DNA of 64,000 nucleotides from Bradyrhizobium mercantei (GCF_001982635.1 NZ_MKFI01000003.1:620001-684000), one strand, 5' to 3'. Shown: positions 52,794 through 62,432, counted from the first letter of the stretch. Notes: generated from the sequence alone by a model not told the origin. Numbers and translations are program-made.

Positions 52794-54422
52794 ATGTCGA
52801 ACACCACCCAGCCAACGGACCGCGCGGCACGGCTGGCCCGCGCACAAGCCATCTGCGGCACAGGCGGCAAGGTCTGCCCGCCCGAGCGCGCGACCGAACT
52901 GCTCGAGGCGGTCATCGTCTCGGGCGACCGGGTGGCGCTCGAAGGCGACAACCAGAAGCAGGCCGACTTCCTGGCCGCGTGCCTCGCCAAGCTGGACCCG
53001 GCACGCGTGCATGATCTGCACATGGTGCAGTCGGTGCTCGCGCTGCCCGATCACCTCAAGGTGTTCGAGCGCGGCATCGCCAACCGGCTGGACTTTGCCT
53101 TTGCCGGTCCGCAGAGCCGCCGTCTTGCCGAACTCGTCGCGGCAAAAGCGCTCAAGATCGGTGCGATCCATACCTATCTCGAGCTTTACGCGCGGATGCT
53201 GGTCGATCTGACGCCGCAGGTTGCGCTTGTCGTTGCCGACAAGGCCGACCGCAACGGCAATCTGTACACCGGTCCGAACACCGAGGACACGCCGACCATT
53301 GTTGAGGCTGCAGCCTTCCGCGGTGGCGTCGTTGTGGCGCAGGTCAACGAGATCGTCGATCGCCTGCCGCGGGTCGACATTCCCGGCGACTGGGTCGACG
53401 TCGTGGTGCCCGGTCCGAAGCCTTACGCGATCGATCCGCTGTTCACGCGCGATCCCGCCAAGGTGAGGGACGAGAACGTGCTGATGGCGATGATGGCGAT
53501 CGCTGCGGTGTACGAGCCCTATTCTGTGACGCGGCTCAATCACGGCATCGGCTATGCCACCGCGGCGATCGAGCTGATCCTGCCGACCTTCGCGGCAAAG
53601 CGCGGACTGAAGGGCAAGGTCGCACGGAATTTCGTGCTCAACCCGCATCCGACGCTGATCCCGGCCATCGAGGCCGGCTTCGTCGACGGCGTCTATTGCT
53701 TCGGCTCCGAGCTCGGCATGGAACGCTATGTCGCCAGCCGTCCGGGCGTGTTTCCGGTCGGCGCCGACGGCAATCTGCGCTCCAACCGTGCGCTTGCCCA
53801 GGTCGCCGGGCAGTATGCCTGCGACCTCTTCATCGGCGGCACGTTGCAGATCGATCCGCAAGGCAACAGCTCCACTGCCACCAAGGATCGGATCACCGGC
53901 TTCGGCGGCGCGCCGAACATGGGTGCGGATCCGCGCGGCCGTCGTCACGACAGCCCGGCCTGGCTGCGCGCCGGCGAGGAGGCCGGCGAGCGCCTGCGTG
54001 GCCGCAAGCTGGTGGTGCAGATGGTGCAGACCCGGCAGCCGAACGGCGCGCCGAGCTTCGTCGAACGTCTCGACGCGTTCGACCTCGCGGCGTCGGCCGG
54101 TTTCGCGCTGCCGCCGGTCATGATCCATGGCGACGACGTCACCCACGTCATCACCGAGCACGGCGTCTGCAATCTGTTGCGCTGCCGCTCGCTCGGGGAG
54201 CGCGAAGCCGCTCTGCGCGCAGTCGCCGGCGATACCGATTTCGGCAAGCGCCAGGATGCCGCCACGACCGAGGCGCTGCGCCGCGGCGGCATCGTGATGC
54301 TGCCCGGCGATCTCGGCATCGACGCGAGGACTGCAACCCGCGACTGGCTCGCCGCGAAATCCATCGACGATCTCGTCACCGCATCGGGCGGCCTCTACGT
54401 GCCGCCGGCGAAATTCCGTTAG
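52794..54422 (+). CDS. mdcA: Malonate decarboxylase alpha subunit / malonate CoA-transferase
   Basis: This 542-residue protein matches MdcA over its length: GGKVCPPERATELLEAVIVSGDRVALEGDNQKQ cut to the core CPPERATELL, then DHLKVFERGIANRLDFAFAG, SVTRLNHGIGYATAAIELILP, FGSELGMERY and EHGVCNLLRC. In the full Mdc complex this subunit moves the acyl carrier between acetate and malonate. The carrier (MdcC), decarboxylase (MdcD/E) and prosthetic-group genes are absent here. A malonyl-CoA decarboxylase follows 15 bases later, so MdcA probably acts as an acetyl-CoA:malonate CoA-transferase. Start ATG 52794 has GAGGAGG upstream. Confidence 0.92.
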   Translation: MSNTTQPTDRAARLARAQAICGTGGKVCPPERATELLEAVIVSGDRVALEGDNQKQADFLAACLAKLDPARVHDLHMVQSVLALPDHLKVFERGIANRLDFAFAGPQSRRLAELVAAKALKIGAIHTYLELYARMLVDLTPQVALVVADKADRNGNLYTGPNTEDTPTIVEAAAFRGGVVVAQVNEIVDRLPRVDIPGDWVDVVVPGPKPYAIDPLFTRDPAKVRDENVLMAMMAIAAVYEPYSVTRLNHGIGYATAAIELILPTFAAKRGLKGKVARNFVLNPHPTLIPAIEAGFVDGVYCFGSELGMERYVASRPGVFPVGADGNLRSNRALAQVAGQYACDLFIGGTLQIDPQGNSSTATKDRITGFGGAPNMGADPRGRRHDSPAWLRAGEEAGERLRGRKLVVQMVQTRQPNGAPSFVERLDAFDLAASAGFALPPVMIHGDDVTHVITEHGVCNLLRCRSLGEREAALRAVAGDTDFGKRQDAATTEALRRGGIVMLPGDLGIDARTATRDWLAAKSIDDLVTASGGLYVPPAKFR

Positions 54423-54437
54423 CTGAAGGAGGCTTCC

Positions 54438-55697
54438 ATGACCCGGACAGAGCAGACATCTAGCAGCACGCAAGGCTCGCTCGATTCCGCAAGACAACTT
54501 GCCGCGGCATTGCTGTCGGAGCGCGGCGAAGCATCGGGCGCTTCGATCGCACGCGAGTTGCAGCAGACGCTGCGCAGGCTGGATACCGACGGCCGGCACG
54601 GTTTTCAGCGCTATCTCGCCACCACGTTCCAGCCCGACGCGACGAAGCTGCGCGACGCGGCAACGCGCTATCTCGCCGACGGCACCGCGGCGGCTGCGGC
54701 CGCGCTCGCGGAGGCCGCCGATCCGCCGCGCCAGGAGGTGCTGCGGCGGATGAACACGGCGCCGGGCGGCACTGCGACGCTGGTCGCAATGCGCAGCGAG
54801 ATCGCAAGGCGCCTCGGCGCCGAGCCGGAGTTGAAGCTGCTCGATGCCGATCTCAAGCATCTGTTCGCCTCCTGGTTCAATCGCGGCTTCCTCGAGCTTC
54901 GCCGCATCGACTGGGACTCGCCGGCCGCCGTGCTCGAGAAGCTGATCGCCTATGAGGCGGTGCATGAGATCAAGGGCTGGGACGATCTGCGGCGGCGCCT
55001 CGCGCCGGACCGGCGCTGCTTTGCCTTCTTCCATCCCGCGCTGCCCGGCGAGCCCCTGATCTTCGTCGAGGTCGCGCTGGTCGACGGGCTTGCCACCGCC
55101 GTTCCGCCGCTCTTGGTGCAGGATGCGGATGAAGAGGCCGCGCGCAGCCGGGCCGCACGGGCCGACACCGCGATCTTCTATTCGATCTCGAACTGCCAGG
55201 ACGGGCTGCGCGGAGTCTCGTTCGGAAACTTTCTCATCAAGCAGGTGGTCGAGGAGCTGCAGACGGAATTTCCGCAGCTGAAGCGCTTCTCCACGCTGTC
55301 GCCGATACCGGGCTTCCGGCGCTGGCTCGGCCAGCAGCAGGATCTTTCCGCCGACGACACCGCGATGCTGCATGCGCTCGACGGCAATGGCTGGTGGCGC
55401 GATGCGGCGACGCAGGACAGAGTGCGGTCTTTGCTGATGAAGCAGTGTGCGCTCTATCTGACGCGCTCGCCAGTGTCGGGAATGCGCGTCGATCCCGTTG
55501 CGCGCTTCCATCTCGGCAATGGCGCGCGGCTCGAGCGGATCAACTGGCTCGGCAACACGGCCGACCGTGCAATGGCAGAGTCCTTCGGCATCATGGTCAA
55601 CTATCTTTACGATCACGACAGCATCGAACGTAACCATGAGGCCTTCGCGCGCGAAGGAGAGATTGTCCGTTCACCGCAGGTGGACGCGCTCCTGTAA
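54438..55697 (+). CDS. Malonyl-CoA decarboxylase
   Basis: This 419-residue MCD-family enzyme converts malonyl-CoA to acetyl-CoA and CO2. The catalytic Ser288 (FSTLSPIPGF) and His358 (RFHLGNGA) match the active-site Ser and His of the human enzyme. The helical N-terminal domain and the GNAT-like C-terminal domain are both complete (NWLGNTADRAMAESFGIMVNYLY near the end). It follows mdcA by 15 bases with GAAGGAGG upstream. Together they could turn malonate into acetyl-CoA without a malonyl-CoA synthetase. Confidence 0.94.
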   Translation: MTRTEQTSSSTQGSLDSARQLAAALLSERGEASGASIARELQQTLRRLDTDGRHGFQRYLATTFQPDATKLRDAATRYLADGTAAAAAALAEAADPPRQEVLRRMNTAPGGTATLVAMRSEIARRLGAEPELKLLDADLKHLFASWFNRGFLELRRIDWDSPAAVLEKLIAYEAVHEIKGWDDLRRRLAPDRRCFAFFHPALPGEPLIFVEVALVDGLATAVPPLLVQDADEEAARSRAARADTAIFYSISNCQDGLRGVSFGNFLIKQVVEELQTEFPQLKRFSTLSPIPGFRRWLGQQQDLSADDTAMLHALDGNGWWRDAATQDRVRSLLMKQCALYLTRSPVSGMRVDPVARFHLGNGARLERINWLGNTADRAMAESFGIMVNYLYDHDSIERNHEAFAREGEIVRSPQVDALL

Positions 55698-55730
55698 CGA
55701 TCCAGCCCTCACAATGATGGAGTAGATGTC

Positions 55731-56510
55731 ATGATGATGAATAGACGCACGTTCTCGACCGCCTTGCTTGCCGGCGCCGCGGCTTCACTGGTGTCCTCGC
55801 GCGGCATGGCCGCGACCACGCCGCCGGTCAAGGCGCGCAACGTTGTGCTGGTGCACGGCCTGTTCGCCGACGGCTCGTGCTGGACCGAGGTCATTCCGCG
55901 CTTGCAGGCGGCCGGGCTCAATGTGACATCGGTGCAAAATCCGCTGACCACGCTGCCGGAAGCCGTCGCCTCGGCGCAGCGTGTGCTCGATCGCCAGGAT
56001 GGTCCGACGGTGCTGGTCGGCCATTCCTTCTCCGGTATGATCGTCACCGAGGCCGGCGTGCATCCGAACGTCTCAGCGCTGGTCTATGTCGCCGCGCGCG
56101 CCCCCGATGCCGACGAGGACTACACGGCGCTGGCAAAAACCTATCCGACGCCGCCGGCGAGCGCCGGCATCGTGTTCGATGGTGACGAAGGCCGGCTGAG
56201 CGAAGAAGCCTTCCTGCGCGATTTCGCCGGCGATTTGCCGGAAGCCAAGGCCAAGGTGCTCTATGCCGTGCAGCAGCCGTTCCACAAGCAACTGCTTGCC
56301 GGCAAGACCAGCCATGCGGCCTGGCGCAGCAAGCCGAGCTTCTACGCCGTCTCGACCGAGGACCGCACCATCAATCCGGATCTCGAACGCTTCATGGCGA
56401 AGCGGATGGGCGCCACCACGATCGAGGTGAAGGCCAGCCATCTCGCGCTGATCTCGCAGCCCCAGGCGATTGCGCAACTGATCCTCGACGCCGCCGGACA
56501 GTCGAAGTGA
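55731..56510 (+). CDS. Alpha/beta-hydrolase, Tat-exported
   Basis: This is a 259-residue alpha/beta-hydrolase. The N-terminus has a twin-arginine signal (NRRTFSTALLAGAAASL, cleavage after GMA near residue 27). VLVHGLFADGSCW holds the oxyanion region, the nucleophile Ser99 is in GHSFSG, and the His is in KASHLALIS near the end. It resembles hydroxynitrile-lyase/esterase-like members. It is 33 bases after the decarboxylase gene and may be in the same transcript, although its substrate is unknown. Confidence 0.88.
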   Translation: MMMNRRTFSTALLAGAAASLVSSRGMAATTPPVKARNVVLVHGLFADGSCWTEVIPRLQAAGLNVTSVQNPLTTLPEAVASAQRVLDRQDGPTVLVGHSFSGMIVTEAGVHPNVSALVYVAARAPDADEDYTALAKTYPTPPASAGIVFDGDEGRLSEEAFLRDFAGDLPEAKAKVLYAVQQPFHKQLLAGKTSHAAWRSKPSFYAVSTEDRTINPDLERFMAKRMGATTIEVKASHLALISQPQAIAQLILDAAGQSK

Positions 56511-56547
56511 GCACCGGCGGCAATCGCTCCTCCTCGCGATAATGAAA

Positions 56548-56580
56548 CGGCCCCGGAACGTAGAAACGTCCCCGGGGCCG
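56548..56580 (+). terminator. Hairpin after the hydrolase gene
   Basis: CGGCCCCGG and CCGGGGCCG form a perfect 9-base stem with a 15-base loop, 38 bases past the stop. There is no T-run, so it may be a weak or Rho-assisted terminator. Confidence 0.55.
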
Positions 56581-56741
56581 CATTGCGTATTCCGCCGTAG
56601 GAGCGCCCCCGGGGCACGCTGCCGGCGCGGTTGCGCCGGTTGCAAGGCAGAGTGAGCTAGCTCACGGCGTGTGTAGGCGTCACGCATCAAAGTTGGGGCG
56701 TCGCATGGTGCGACGAATGGAAAACGAAGGACCCCAACGTC

Positions 56742-57029
56742 ATGGCCAATATCGACCACAAGCAAGGAACCTACACGATCGCTGCCAATTCGAGCCAGCC
56801 CTTCACCTTCTGGTGGGGACGGGATTCGAAGGCGCCGAACGAGTTCTTCGACGTCTCGATCGCGCCGCATCTCGACACCAAGCATGCCTCGATGGAGCCC
56901 CTGCAGGAAACGGGCAAGGCCGTGTACTGGGATCATCGCGGCGGTGTCGGCGTCGTGCTGATCCTGACCTTGCAGAACCGCAACAATTTCCCGGTCACGT
57001 TCGAGGCCAATCACGTCCGCATCTATTGA
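56742..57029 (+). CDS. Hypothetical protein, 95 residues
   Basis: This is a small soluble protein of beta-rich appearance (GTYTIAANSSQPFTFWWG at the start and VVLILTLQNRNNFPVTFEAN at the end), with no signal peptide. No family is recognised. ATG 56742 has AAGGA 13 bases before, a weak site. Normal codon use supports it. Confidence 0.6.
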   Translation: MANIDHKQGTYTIAANSSQPFTFWWGRDSKAPNEFFDVSIAPHLDTKHASMEPLQETGKAVYWDHRGGVGVVLILTLQNRNNFPVTFEANHVRIY

Positions 57030-57357
57030 TGCGGCGAGGAGACGGAGCAGGCCGCGTCGGTTGCGCGGCCGGCGCCGGGCTTTCCCTGCGTCCTCTGCTT
57101 TCAGAGCGGCGAAACGAAAATGCGAAGCTCGGACGGTTCATGTGCGAGAATGAGGATGCGTGGCCACAAGCCGCGCCACATATTCAGTGTCGTCCCTGCG
57201 AAAGCACGGACCCATAACCACCGATGGTCATCGTCGTGCAATGCTGGAACGACGAGTCCTGTTTCACGACACCGGCCGCGGCGTATGGGGACAGGTGTAT
57301 ATGCGACGCACTCGCGATCAGCGACGCGCACGCGCGTAGAGCGCCGGCAGGCCGAGG
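57030..57357. repeat. Gene-free 328-base gap with partial repeat R5
   Basis: At 57187-57256 is a partial copy of R5 (GTCGTCCCTGCGAAAGC and GGAACGACGA arms with CCATAACCACCGATGG between). I see no gene in the remainder. Confidence 0.6.
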
Positions 57358-58074
57358 TTAGCTCGAGCTCGTCGACCCGCGCACCACGCGCTTGATCTTG
57401 TCGGTGGTGTAGGTCTGGCCGCCGATCGAGAGCAGCGGCGGGGAGGCGGTGAGGTCGACGGAATCGACGACGCCCTGAATCTCGGTCGAGATCGCGAGGT
57501 CGTTGCCCTTGGAGTCCTTGCCGGTGGCGGTCAGCGTGTAGGTGCCGGCGGGCCATTGCGTGCCGTCATTGCCCTTGCCGTCCCAGACAAAGCTGGCGTT
57601 GCCCTGCTTCAGGTTGAAATTGCCGGAATAGGCGGTCTGGCCGGTCGAGCTCGTGATCGTGATCGTAGCGCTGGTGGCTTGCGGGGACACCAGATTCCAG
57701 GTCGCCGACTTGTCGAACTGCGTCTTGCTGCCGTCGACCGCGACCGTGTTGCCGACATAGACCAGCGCCTGGGTCGACTGCGCGCTCTTCTCGATCTCGA
57801 TCAGCGACTTCAGCTGGTCGTTGGATTTCAGCTGCTGCTCGACGCCAGCGAACTGCACGAGCTGCTGGGTGAACTGGTTGGTGTCGAGCGGGTCGAGCGG
57901 GTTCTGGTTCTGCAACTGCGTGGTCAGCAGCGTCAGGAAGGTCTGGAAGTTGTCGGCGATGCCCTGCGACGAGGTGGTCATGCCGGTGCCGCTGGTGCTG
58001 CTCCCGGAGTTCGTTCCGCTGTTGGTGCCCGGTGCTGAGACGACGGGCGTCGGCATGGTTGCATCGACTGCCAT
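57358..58074 (-). CDS. flgD: Flagellar hook-capping protein FlgD
   Basis: This 238-residue scaffold for hook assembly is secreted by the flagellar export system. The N-terminal FlgD signature is at residues 40-75 (FQTFLTLLTTQLQNQNPLDP, then TNQFTQQLVQFAGVEQQLK). The C-terminal part has FLGD-Ig and Tudor-like domains (SFVWDGKGNDGTQWPAGTY). It is followed, minus strand, by no further flagellar gene; fliK precedes it by 10 bases. Confidence 0.95.
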   Translation of the reverse strand: MAVDATMPTPVVSAPGTNSGTNSGSSTSGTGMTTSSQGIADNFQTFLTLLTTQLQNQNPLDPLDTNQFTQQLVQFAGVEQQLKSNDQLKSLIEIEKSAQSTQALVYVGNTVAVDGSKTQFDKSATWNLVSPQATSATITITSSTGQTAYSGNFNLKQGNASFVWDGKGNDGTQWPAGTYTLTATGKDSKGNDLAISTEIQGVVDSVDLTASPPLLSIGGQTYTTDKIKRVVRGSTSSS

Positions 58075-58084
58075 GGTGAACTCC

Positions 58085-59677
58085 TTACACTCTGATATCG
58101 ACGCCGCCGAGGGCGCCGGTTGCGCGGCCGTAGGAGCGGCCCGCCGCTGCGGCGGGAACGCTGTCCTCCTCGGTGACGATCAAACGATGGGCGTTCGGAT
58201 TGGACTGGCCATTATTGTTCTGGCCCGACTGCGACTGGTCGCGCAGGCTGAACTGCAAGCCGCCATTGCCGGTCGACAGGCCGGCATTGTCGAGCGCGCG
58301 CTGCAACTGGTTGGCGTCCTGGCGCAGCATCGACAGCGTTTCCGGCCGCTCGACGGTGAGATGCGAGGTCACCTGGCCGTTGCGGTCGACGTCGATGCGG
58401 ACATCGATGCGGCCGAGCTCGGCGGGGTCGAGCCGAATCTCGAAGCGGCTCTTGCCGCTCTTGGCGGAGGCCGCGATCTGCATCGCAAGGCCGCTGAGCG
58501 GCACGGCGGCGGCTTGCGCGGCGTTGGTCACGGTCAATTGCGCGGTCGCAGACGGCGTCGTCTGGCTGGTCGCGAGTTGGGCCTGGAATGTATTGGCCGC
58601 CTGCGCGCTGGGATCGGGCGTCGTGAGCTGAGGCTGCGCGGCCGCCTGGCCGCCGACTGCCGGCGCGACGTTGCCGTCGCCCTTCGCATCGGACTTGATG
58701 GCATCGGCTGCACCGTCGGTGGCGGCCTTCGCCTTGCCGGCAACCGCGGCCGACTGCGAGACGGCGGGAACGATGTTGGTCGGAGCCGCCTGCGCGGCGT
58801 TGTTGCTGCCCTGGACAGCGCCGTCCGGGTCCGCCGGCGCTGTCGCAGCCGCGTCGGTCGTGGCGACCTGTGCCTTGGCTTGCGTCGTCGTCTTGGTGGC
58901 GGGCGTTCCGGCGGCAACCGTCGCGGCGAGCGTCGCATCGCCGGTCGCTGTCGCTGCGCCCGGCACCGTTGTCGCATCGGCCGTGGTGACGATCTGCGCC
59001 TCGGTCTTGACGCCGGCGGCCTTGGCGACCTTGTCGGCATTCGCCGTGGTGGTCGCCGCCGTTGCGGTGTCAGTGCCGGCCGGCGCACCGGTGCCGGCAG
59101 CGGCACCCGTGCCGGCGATGGCCGAGCTTGCCGCGATGGCCGCAGCGGCGATCGCCAGCGGTGCGGCGGGCTGGTCGGACGGCGCGGTGGCTGTCGCGGC
59201 CGGGGCCGTCGCCGGTGCAGTGGCCGCGGTCGCGATCACGGCACTGACCGTTGCCGCGCCGGTCGGGTCCGGTTGCGGAGCGGCCTGGGTCGAGGCCGTC
59301 TTGTCATCGGTGGATTGCGCATCGGTGCTGGACTTGGAGTCGTCCGACTTCGATTTCGACTTGGTCTTGCGCGGCGCGCCGGTGTCGCTGTCGTCATCGA
59401 CCGTCTTGTCGTCCCGCGAACTGCTGGACGTCCGGTCGGGAGCCGTGCTGCTGTCGCGGGAGCGCGTGTCGGTGGTCGAGGACGAATCGTCGGCACGGCG
59501 CGCGGGCGCCGGCTGGGAGTCGTAGCGGCTGCTGTCGCTGGTGGACGCAGTGTTGCTGTCGACCAGCGCGGCAAAGCCGTCGTTCCCCGGCTGCGAAGCG
59601 GGATCGGGCCGCGCCGACCGCTGGGTCGCGCCCTGAAAAGACCGGCCTGCCAATGCTTCCGACGTGACGCTGACCAC
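58085..59677 (-). CDS. fliK: Flagellar hook-length control protein FliK
   Basis: This is a 530-residue ruler protein. The long N-terminal and middle region is low complexity, rich in Ala, Thr, Asp and Ser. The C-terminal Flg_hook domain is well kept at about residues 400-500 (FEIRLDPAELGRIDVRIDV and RPETLSMLRQDANQLQRALD). The start is uncertain: GTG 59677 has GAGGG 6 bases upstream; an ATG at 59731 would add 18 residues. The low-complexity region likely varies in length between strains. Confidence 0.9.
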   Translation of the reverse strand: MVSVTSEALAGRSFQGATQRSARPDPASQPGNDGFAALVDSNTASTSDSSRYDSQPAPARRADDSSSTTDTRSRDSSTAPDRTSSSSRDDKTVDDDSDTGAPRKTKSKSKSDDSKSSTDAQSTDDKTASTQAAPQPDPTGAATVSAVIATAATAPATAPAATATAPSDQPAAPLAIAAAAIAASSAIAGTGAAAGTGAPAGTDTATAATTTANADKVAKAAGVKTEAQIVTTADATTVPGAATATGDATLAATVAAGTPATKTTTQAKAQVATTDAAATAPADPDGAVQGSNNAAQAAPTNIVPAVSQSAAVAGKAKAATDGAADAIKSDAKGDGNVAPAVGGQAAAQPQLTTPDPSAQAANTFQAQLATSQTTPSATAQLTVTNAAQAAAVPLSGLAMQIAASAKSGKSRFEIRLDPAELGRIDVRIDVDRNGQVTSHLTVERPETLSMLRQDANQLQRALDNAGLSTGNGGLQFSLRDQSQSGQNNNGQSNPNAHRLIVTEEDSVPAAAAGRSYGRATGALGGVDIRV

Positions 59678-60015
59678 TGCCAACCCTCGCAAATGAGACT
59701 TCCGGCGTTTTGTCAGCAAGGAGCGGGCCAATCAGGACGTGCAATAAATGGTGAGTTATTTCAGTCGGTTACGTGCGGTCCTCGCGGCCGGCAACGGGTT
59801 CCCGACAGGTCTCCTTTTTGCCCGGCGGCAAGATTTGCCGTCCGCGCGCAGCTGAGCCCGGCTTCGGCCGGATTGCCTCGCCGGAATACGGCCTATATTA
59901 AGAGTGGCCTCCGACGCGTCCGGAACCGACCGACCCGGCCTTGGACGCGTTCTAAGGCTTTCTGGACAAAGGCTTTTTCCAATTTCGTCGCGGAGCGCAT
60001 AAGCTCGCCGCGACA
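59678..60015. other. Gene-free stretch between fliK and mnmA
   Basis: This 338-base region between divergent genes must hold the promoters of fliK-flgD and mnmA. An A+T-rich patch with ATAAATGG is near 59746. I see no repeat element, RNA gene or supported small gene. Confidence 0.5.
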
Positions 60016-61233
60016 GTGACCAATGACCGCTTAGAGATGCTCAACAGTCTGGATCTTGAAGGCCGCCCTGAAGACACACGGATCGTCGTTGCCATGTCCG
60101 GCGGCGTCGACTCGTCGGTGACGGCTGCGCTGTTGAAGTCGCAGGGCTACGACGTGGTCGGGATCACGCTGCAGCTCTACGACCATGGCGCCGCGACCCA
60201 TCGCAAGGGTGCCTGCTGCGCCGGCCGCGACATCCATGACGCGCGCAATGTCGCCGAGCGGATCGGTATCCCGCATTACGTGCTCGATTACGAAAGCCGC
60301 TTCAAGCAGTCCGTGATCGACAATTTCGCCGACAGCTACGCGCTCGGCGAGACGCCGGTGCCGTGCATCGAGTGCAACCGTTCGGTCAAGTTTCGCGATC
60401 TGCTGGCAACCGCGCGCGAGCTCGGCGCGCAGGCGCTCGCCACCGGACACTATGTCGCCTCGCGCCGACTTGCCGACGGATCGCGCTCGCTGGTCTGCGC
60501 CGCGGATGCCGATCGCGACCAGAGCTATTTCCTGTTCGCGACCACGCCCGAGCAGCTCGACTTCCTGCGCTTCCCGCTCGGCGACATGACCAAGCCGCAG
60601 ACCCGCGAGCTGGCGCGGCGCTTCGATCTCGAGGTCGCCGACAAGCAGGACAGCCAGGACATCTGCTTCGTGCCGACCGGCCGCTACACCGACATCATCG
60701 GACGGTTGAAGCCGAATGCGATCGCGCCGGGCGAGATCGTCGATCTCGCCGGCAATGTGATCGGCCAGCACCAGGGCATCGTCCATTTCACCGTCGGCCA
60801 GCGCAAGGGCCTCGGCATTGCGTCCGGCCACCCGCTCTATGTGGTCAAGCTCGATGCGGCGACGCGCCGGGTCGTGGTCGGGCCGCGCGAGGCGCTGCGG
60901 ATGGATCGCATCGCGCTGCGCGACGTCAACTGGATCGGCGACGGTGCGCTGGATCGCGTGATCGGCGACGGCATCGAGATCTATGTCCGGGTGCGTTCGA
61001 CGCGCGCGCCGCAGCCGGCATGGTTGCGCGCCACTGACGGCGGCTACGAGGTCGAGCTCGTCGCGGGTGAGGAGGGCGTGTCGCCCGGCCAGGCCTGCGT
61101 GTTCTACGATGCGGCGTCCGGACAGGCGCGTGTGCTCGGCGGCGGCTTCATCAAGAGCGCGACCGCAAGCCGCGCGACGCGTGGCGTGGCGCGCGATACA
61201 GTGGCGCCGCTCGCGGAAGCGGTGCGCGGCTAG
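60016..61233 (+). CDS. mnmA: tRNA-specific 2-thiouridylase MnmA
   Basis: This 405-residue enzyme thiolates uridine-34 of Lys, Glu and Gln tRNAs. The ATP pyrophosphatase loop SGGVDSS is at residues 28-34, the catalytic cysteines are in PCIECN (Cys120) and QDICFVPTG (Cys217), and the C-terminal beta-barrel has [14 protein letters not shown] and [13 protein letters not shown]. The start is given at GTG 60016; ATG 60037 is equally possible and would lose seven residues. The methyltransferase follows 25 bases later. Confidence 0.95.
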   Translation: MTNDRLEMLNSLDLEGRPEDTRIVVAMSGGVDSSVTAALLKSQGYDVVGITLQLYDHGAATHRKGACCAGRDIHDARNVAERIGIPHYVLDYESRFKQSVIDNFADSYALGETPVPCIECNRSVKFRDLLATARELGAQALATGHYVASRRLADGSRSLVCAADADRDQSYFLFATTPEQLDFLRFPLGDMTKPQTRELARRFDLEVADKQDSQDICFVPTGRYTDIIGRLKPNAIAPGEIVDLAGNVIGQHQGIVHFTVGQRKGLGIASGHPLYVVKLDAATRRVVVGPREALRMDRIALRDVNWIGDGALDRVIGDGIEIYVRVRSTRAPQPAWLRATDGGYEVELVAGEEGVSPGQACVFYDAASGQARVLGGGFIKSATASRATRGVARDTVAPLAEAVRG

Positions 61234-61258
61234 GGATTAAGAGGCTTCGGGGCAGGGA

Positions 61259-61897
61259 ATGGCTGGGGACATCGACCGCGAGGGGGTCGAAAAGGCGTAT
61301 GGCCGCTGGGCACCGATCTACGATCTCGTGTTCGGCAAGGTGTTCGATCACGGCCGTCAGTCGACGATCGCGGAAGCCGACCGGATCGGCGGACGCGTGC
61401 TCGATGTCGGCGTCGGCACCGGATTGTCGCTGTCGGAATATGCGCGCACGACAAGACTGTGCGGCGTCGATATTTCCGAGCCGATGCTGCGGCGGGCGCT
61501 GAAGCGCGTGCGCGCGCAGGGCCTCTCCAATGTCGAGGCGCTGGCGGTGATGGACGCCAAGAACCTCGCATTCCCGGATTCGTTCTTCGACGCGGTGGTC
61601 GCGCAATACGTCATCACCGCGGTGCCGGATCCCGAGGCGACGCTCGACGACTTCATTCGCGTGCTGAAGCCGGGCGGCGAGTTGATCCTGGTCAATCACA
61701 TCGGCGCCGAGAGCGGCCCGCGCCGCGTCTTCGAGCTCGCCTTCGCGCCGCTGGCGCGGCGGCTCGGCTGGCGGCCGGAATTTCCCTGGGAGCGGCTGAC
61801 CAATTGGGCGGCGAAGCATGGTGGCGTCAGCCTTGCGGAACGCAGGCCGATGCCGCCGATGGGACATTTCTCGCTGATCCGCTTCCGCAAATCGTGA
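61259..61897 (+). CDS. SAM-dependent methyltransferase, PmtA-like
   Basis: This is a 212-residue class I methyltransferase. The S-adenosylmethionine motif I is RVLDVGVGTGLSL at about residues 45-57, motif II GVDISEPML follows, then FFDAVVAQYVITAVPDP. The start EKAYGRWAPIYDLVFGKVFD resembles the Rhodobacter-type phosphatidylethanolamine N-methyltransferases found in bradyrhizobia, so a role in phosphatidylcholine synthesis is possible. ATG 61259 has CAGGG upstream. It is probably co-transcribed with mnmA. Confidence 0.85.
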   Translation: MAGDIDREGVEKAYGRWAPIYDLVFGKVFDHGRQSTIAEADRIGGRVLDVGVGTGLSLSEYARTTRLCGVDISEPMLRRALKRVRAQGLSNVEALAVMDAKNLAFPDSFFDAVVAQYVITAVPDPEATLDDFIRVLKPGGELILVNHIGAESGPRRVFELAFAPLARRLGWRPEFPWERLTNWAAKHGGVSLAERRPMPPMGHFSLIRFRKS

Positions 61898-61950
61898 GGC
61901 TTGCTGCGATTTGAGCGGGAACATCGGCGCGTCGTTGCGGTTTTCTCCCC

Positions 61951-62316
61951 ATGACGATGAACCGAACCCTCGCTTTATCCTGTGCCCTGATGCTGGCGCC
62001 GGTTGCGGCCGCGGCACAGGCGCCGCCGGCGCCCGCCACGCCGCCGGCACAGACGGCGCCGCCGGCGGCCTCGCGCACCGCCGCGAATTGCGCGCCGCAG
62101 CAGCCTTCGCATCCCGGCGTGGTGGTTCCGGAGGGAACCACCACCGGGCAGGCCGGCCGGCCGCTGAGCGACAAGCTCGCCAGATCGGACGGGGTGCTGT
62201 GCCCGCCGGCCGGCGTCGATCCCGAAATGCGTGCGCCGACCCCGCAAGGCGGCAACACGCCGGTGATTCCACCGCCCGGCAGCCCCGGCGGCGACCCATC
62301 GATCAGGCCGAAATAG
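61951..62316 (+). CDS. Exported Ala/Pro-rich hypothetical protein
   Basis: This is a 121-residue protein with a signal peptide (LALSCALMLAPVAAAAQ, cleavage near AAA-Q) and a Pro/Ala/Thr-rich disordered mature part with two cysteines (NCAPQQPSHPG and VLCPPAGVDPEM). No family is known. It lies 53 bases after the methyltransferase gene. Confidence 0.65.
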   Translation: MTMNRTLALSCALMLAPVAAAAQAPPAPATPPAQTAPPAASRTAANCAPQQPSHPGVVVPEGTTTGQAGRPLSDKLARSDGVLCPPAGVDPEMRAPTPQGGNTPVIPPPGSPGGDPSIRPK

Positions 62317-62432
62317 CCTCTCGCTGCAATAAGTTGCAGCCCCGTCCGCGTTTGCTTGACAGGCGCGCATGCCACTCTTTATATGCCGCGCGTTCGCAAG
62401 TTGCGGCTCTACGCCGCCGATCGCGAACCCAT

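Noticed and set aside
52767..55637. A 956-codon open frame antisense to mdcA and malonyl-CoA decarboxylase
   Set aside because: It is an artefact of high G+C codon use opposite two well-supported genes; the translation is Arg/Gly/Asp-rich without any family pattern.
57821..60019. A 732-codon plus-strand frame across flgD and fliK
   Set aside because: It is a shadow of the low-complexity fliK gene; composed almost only of Arg, Gly and Ala.
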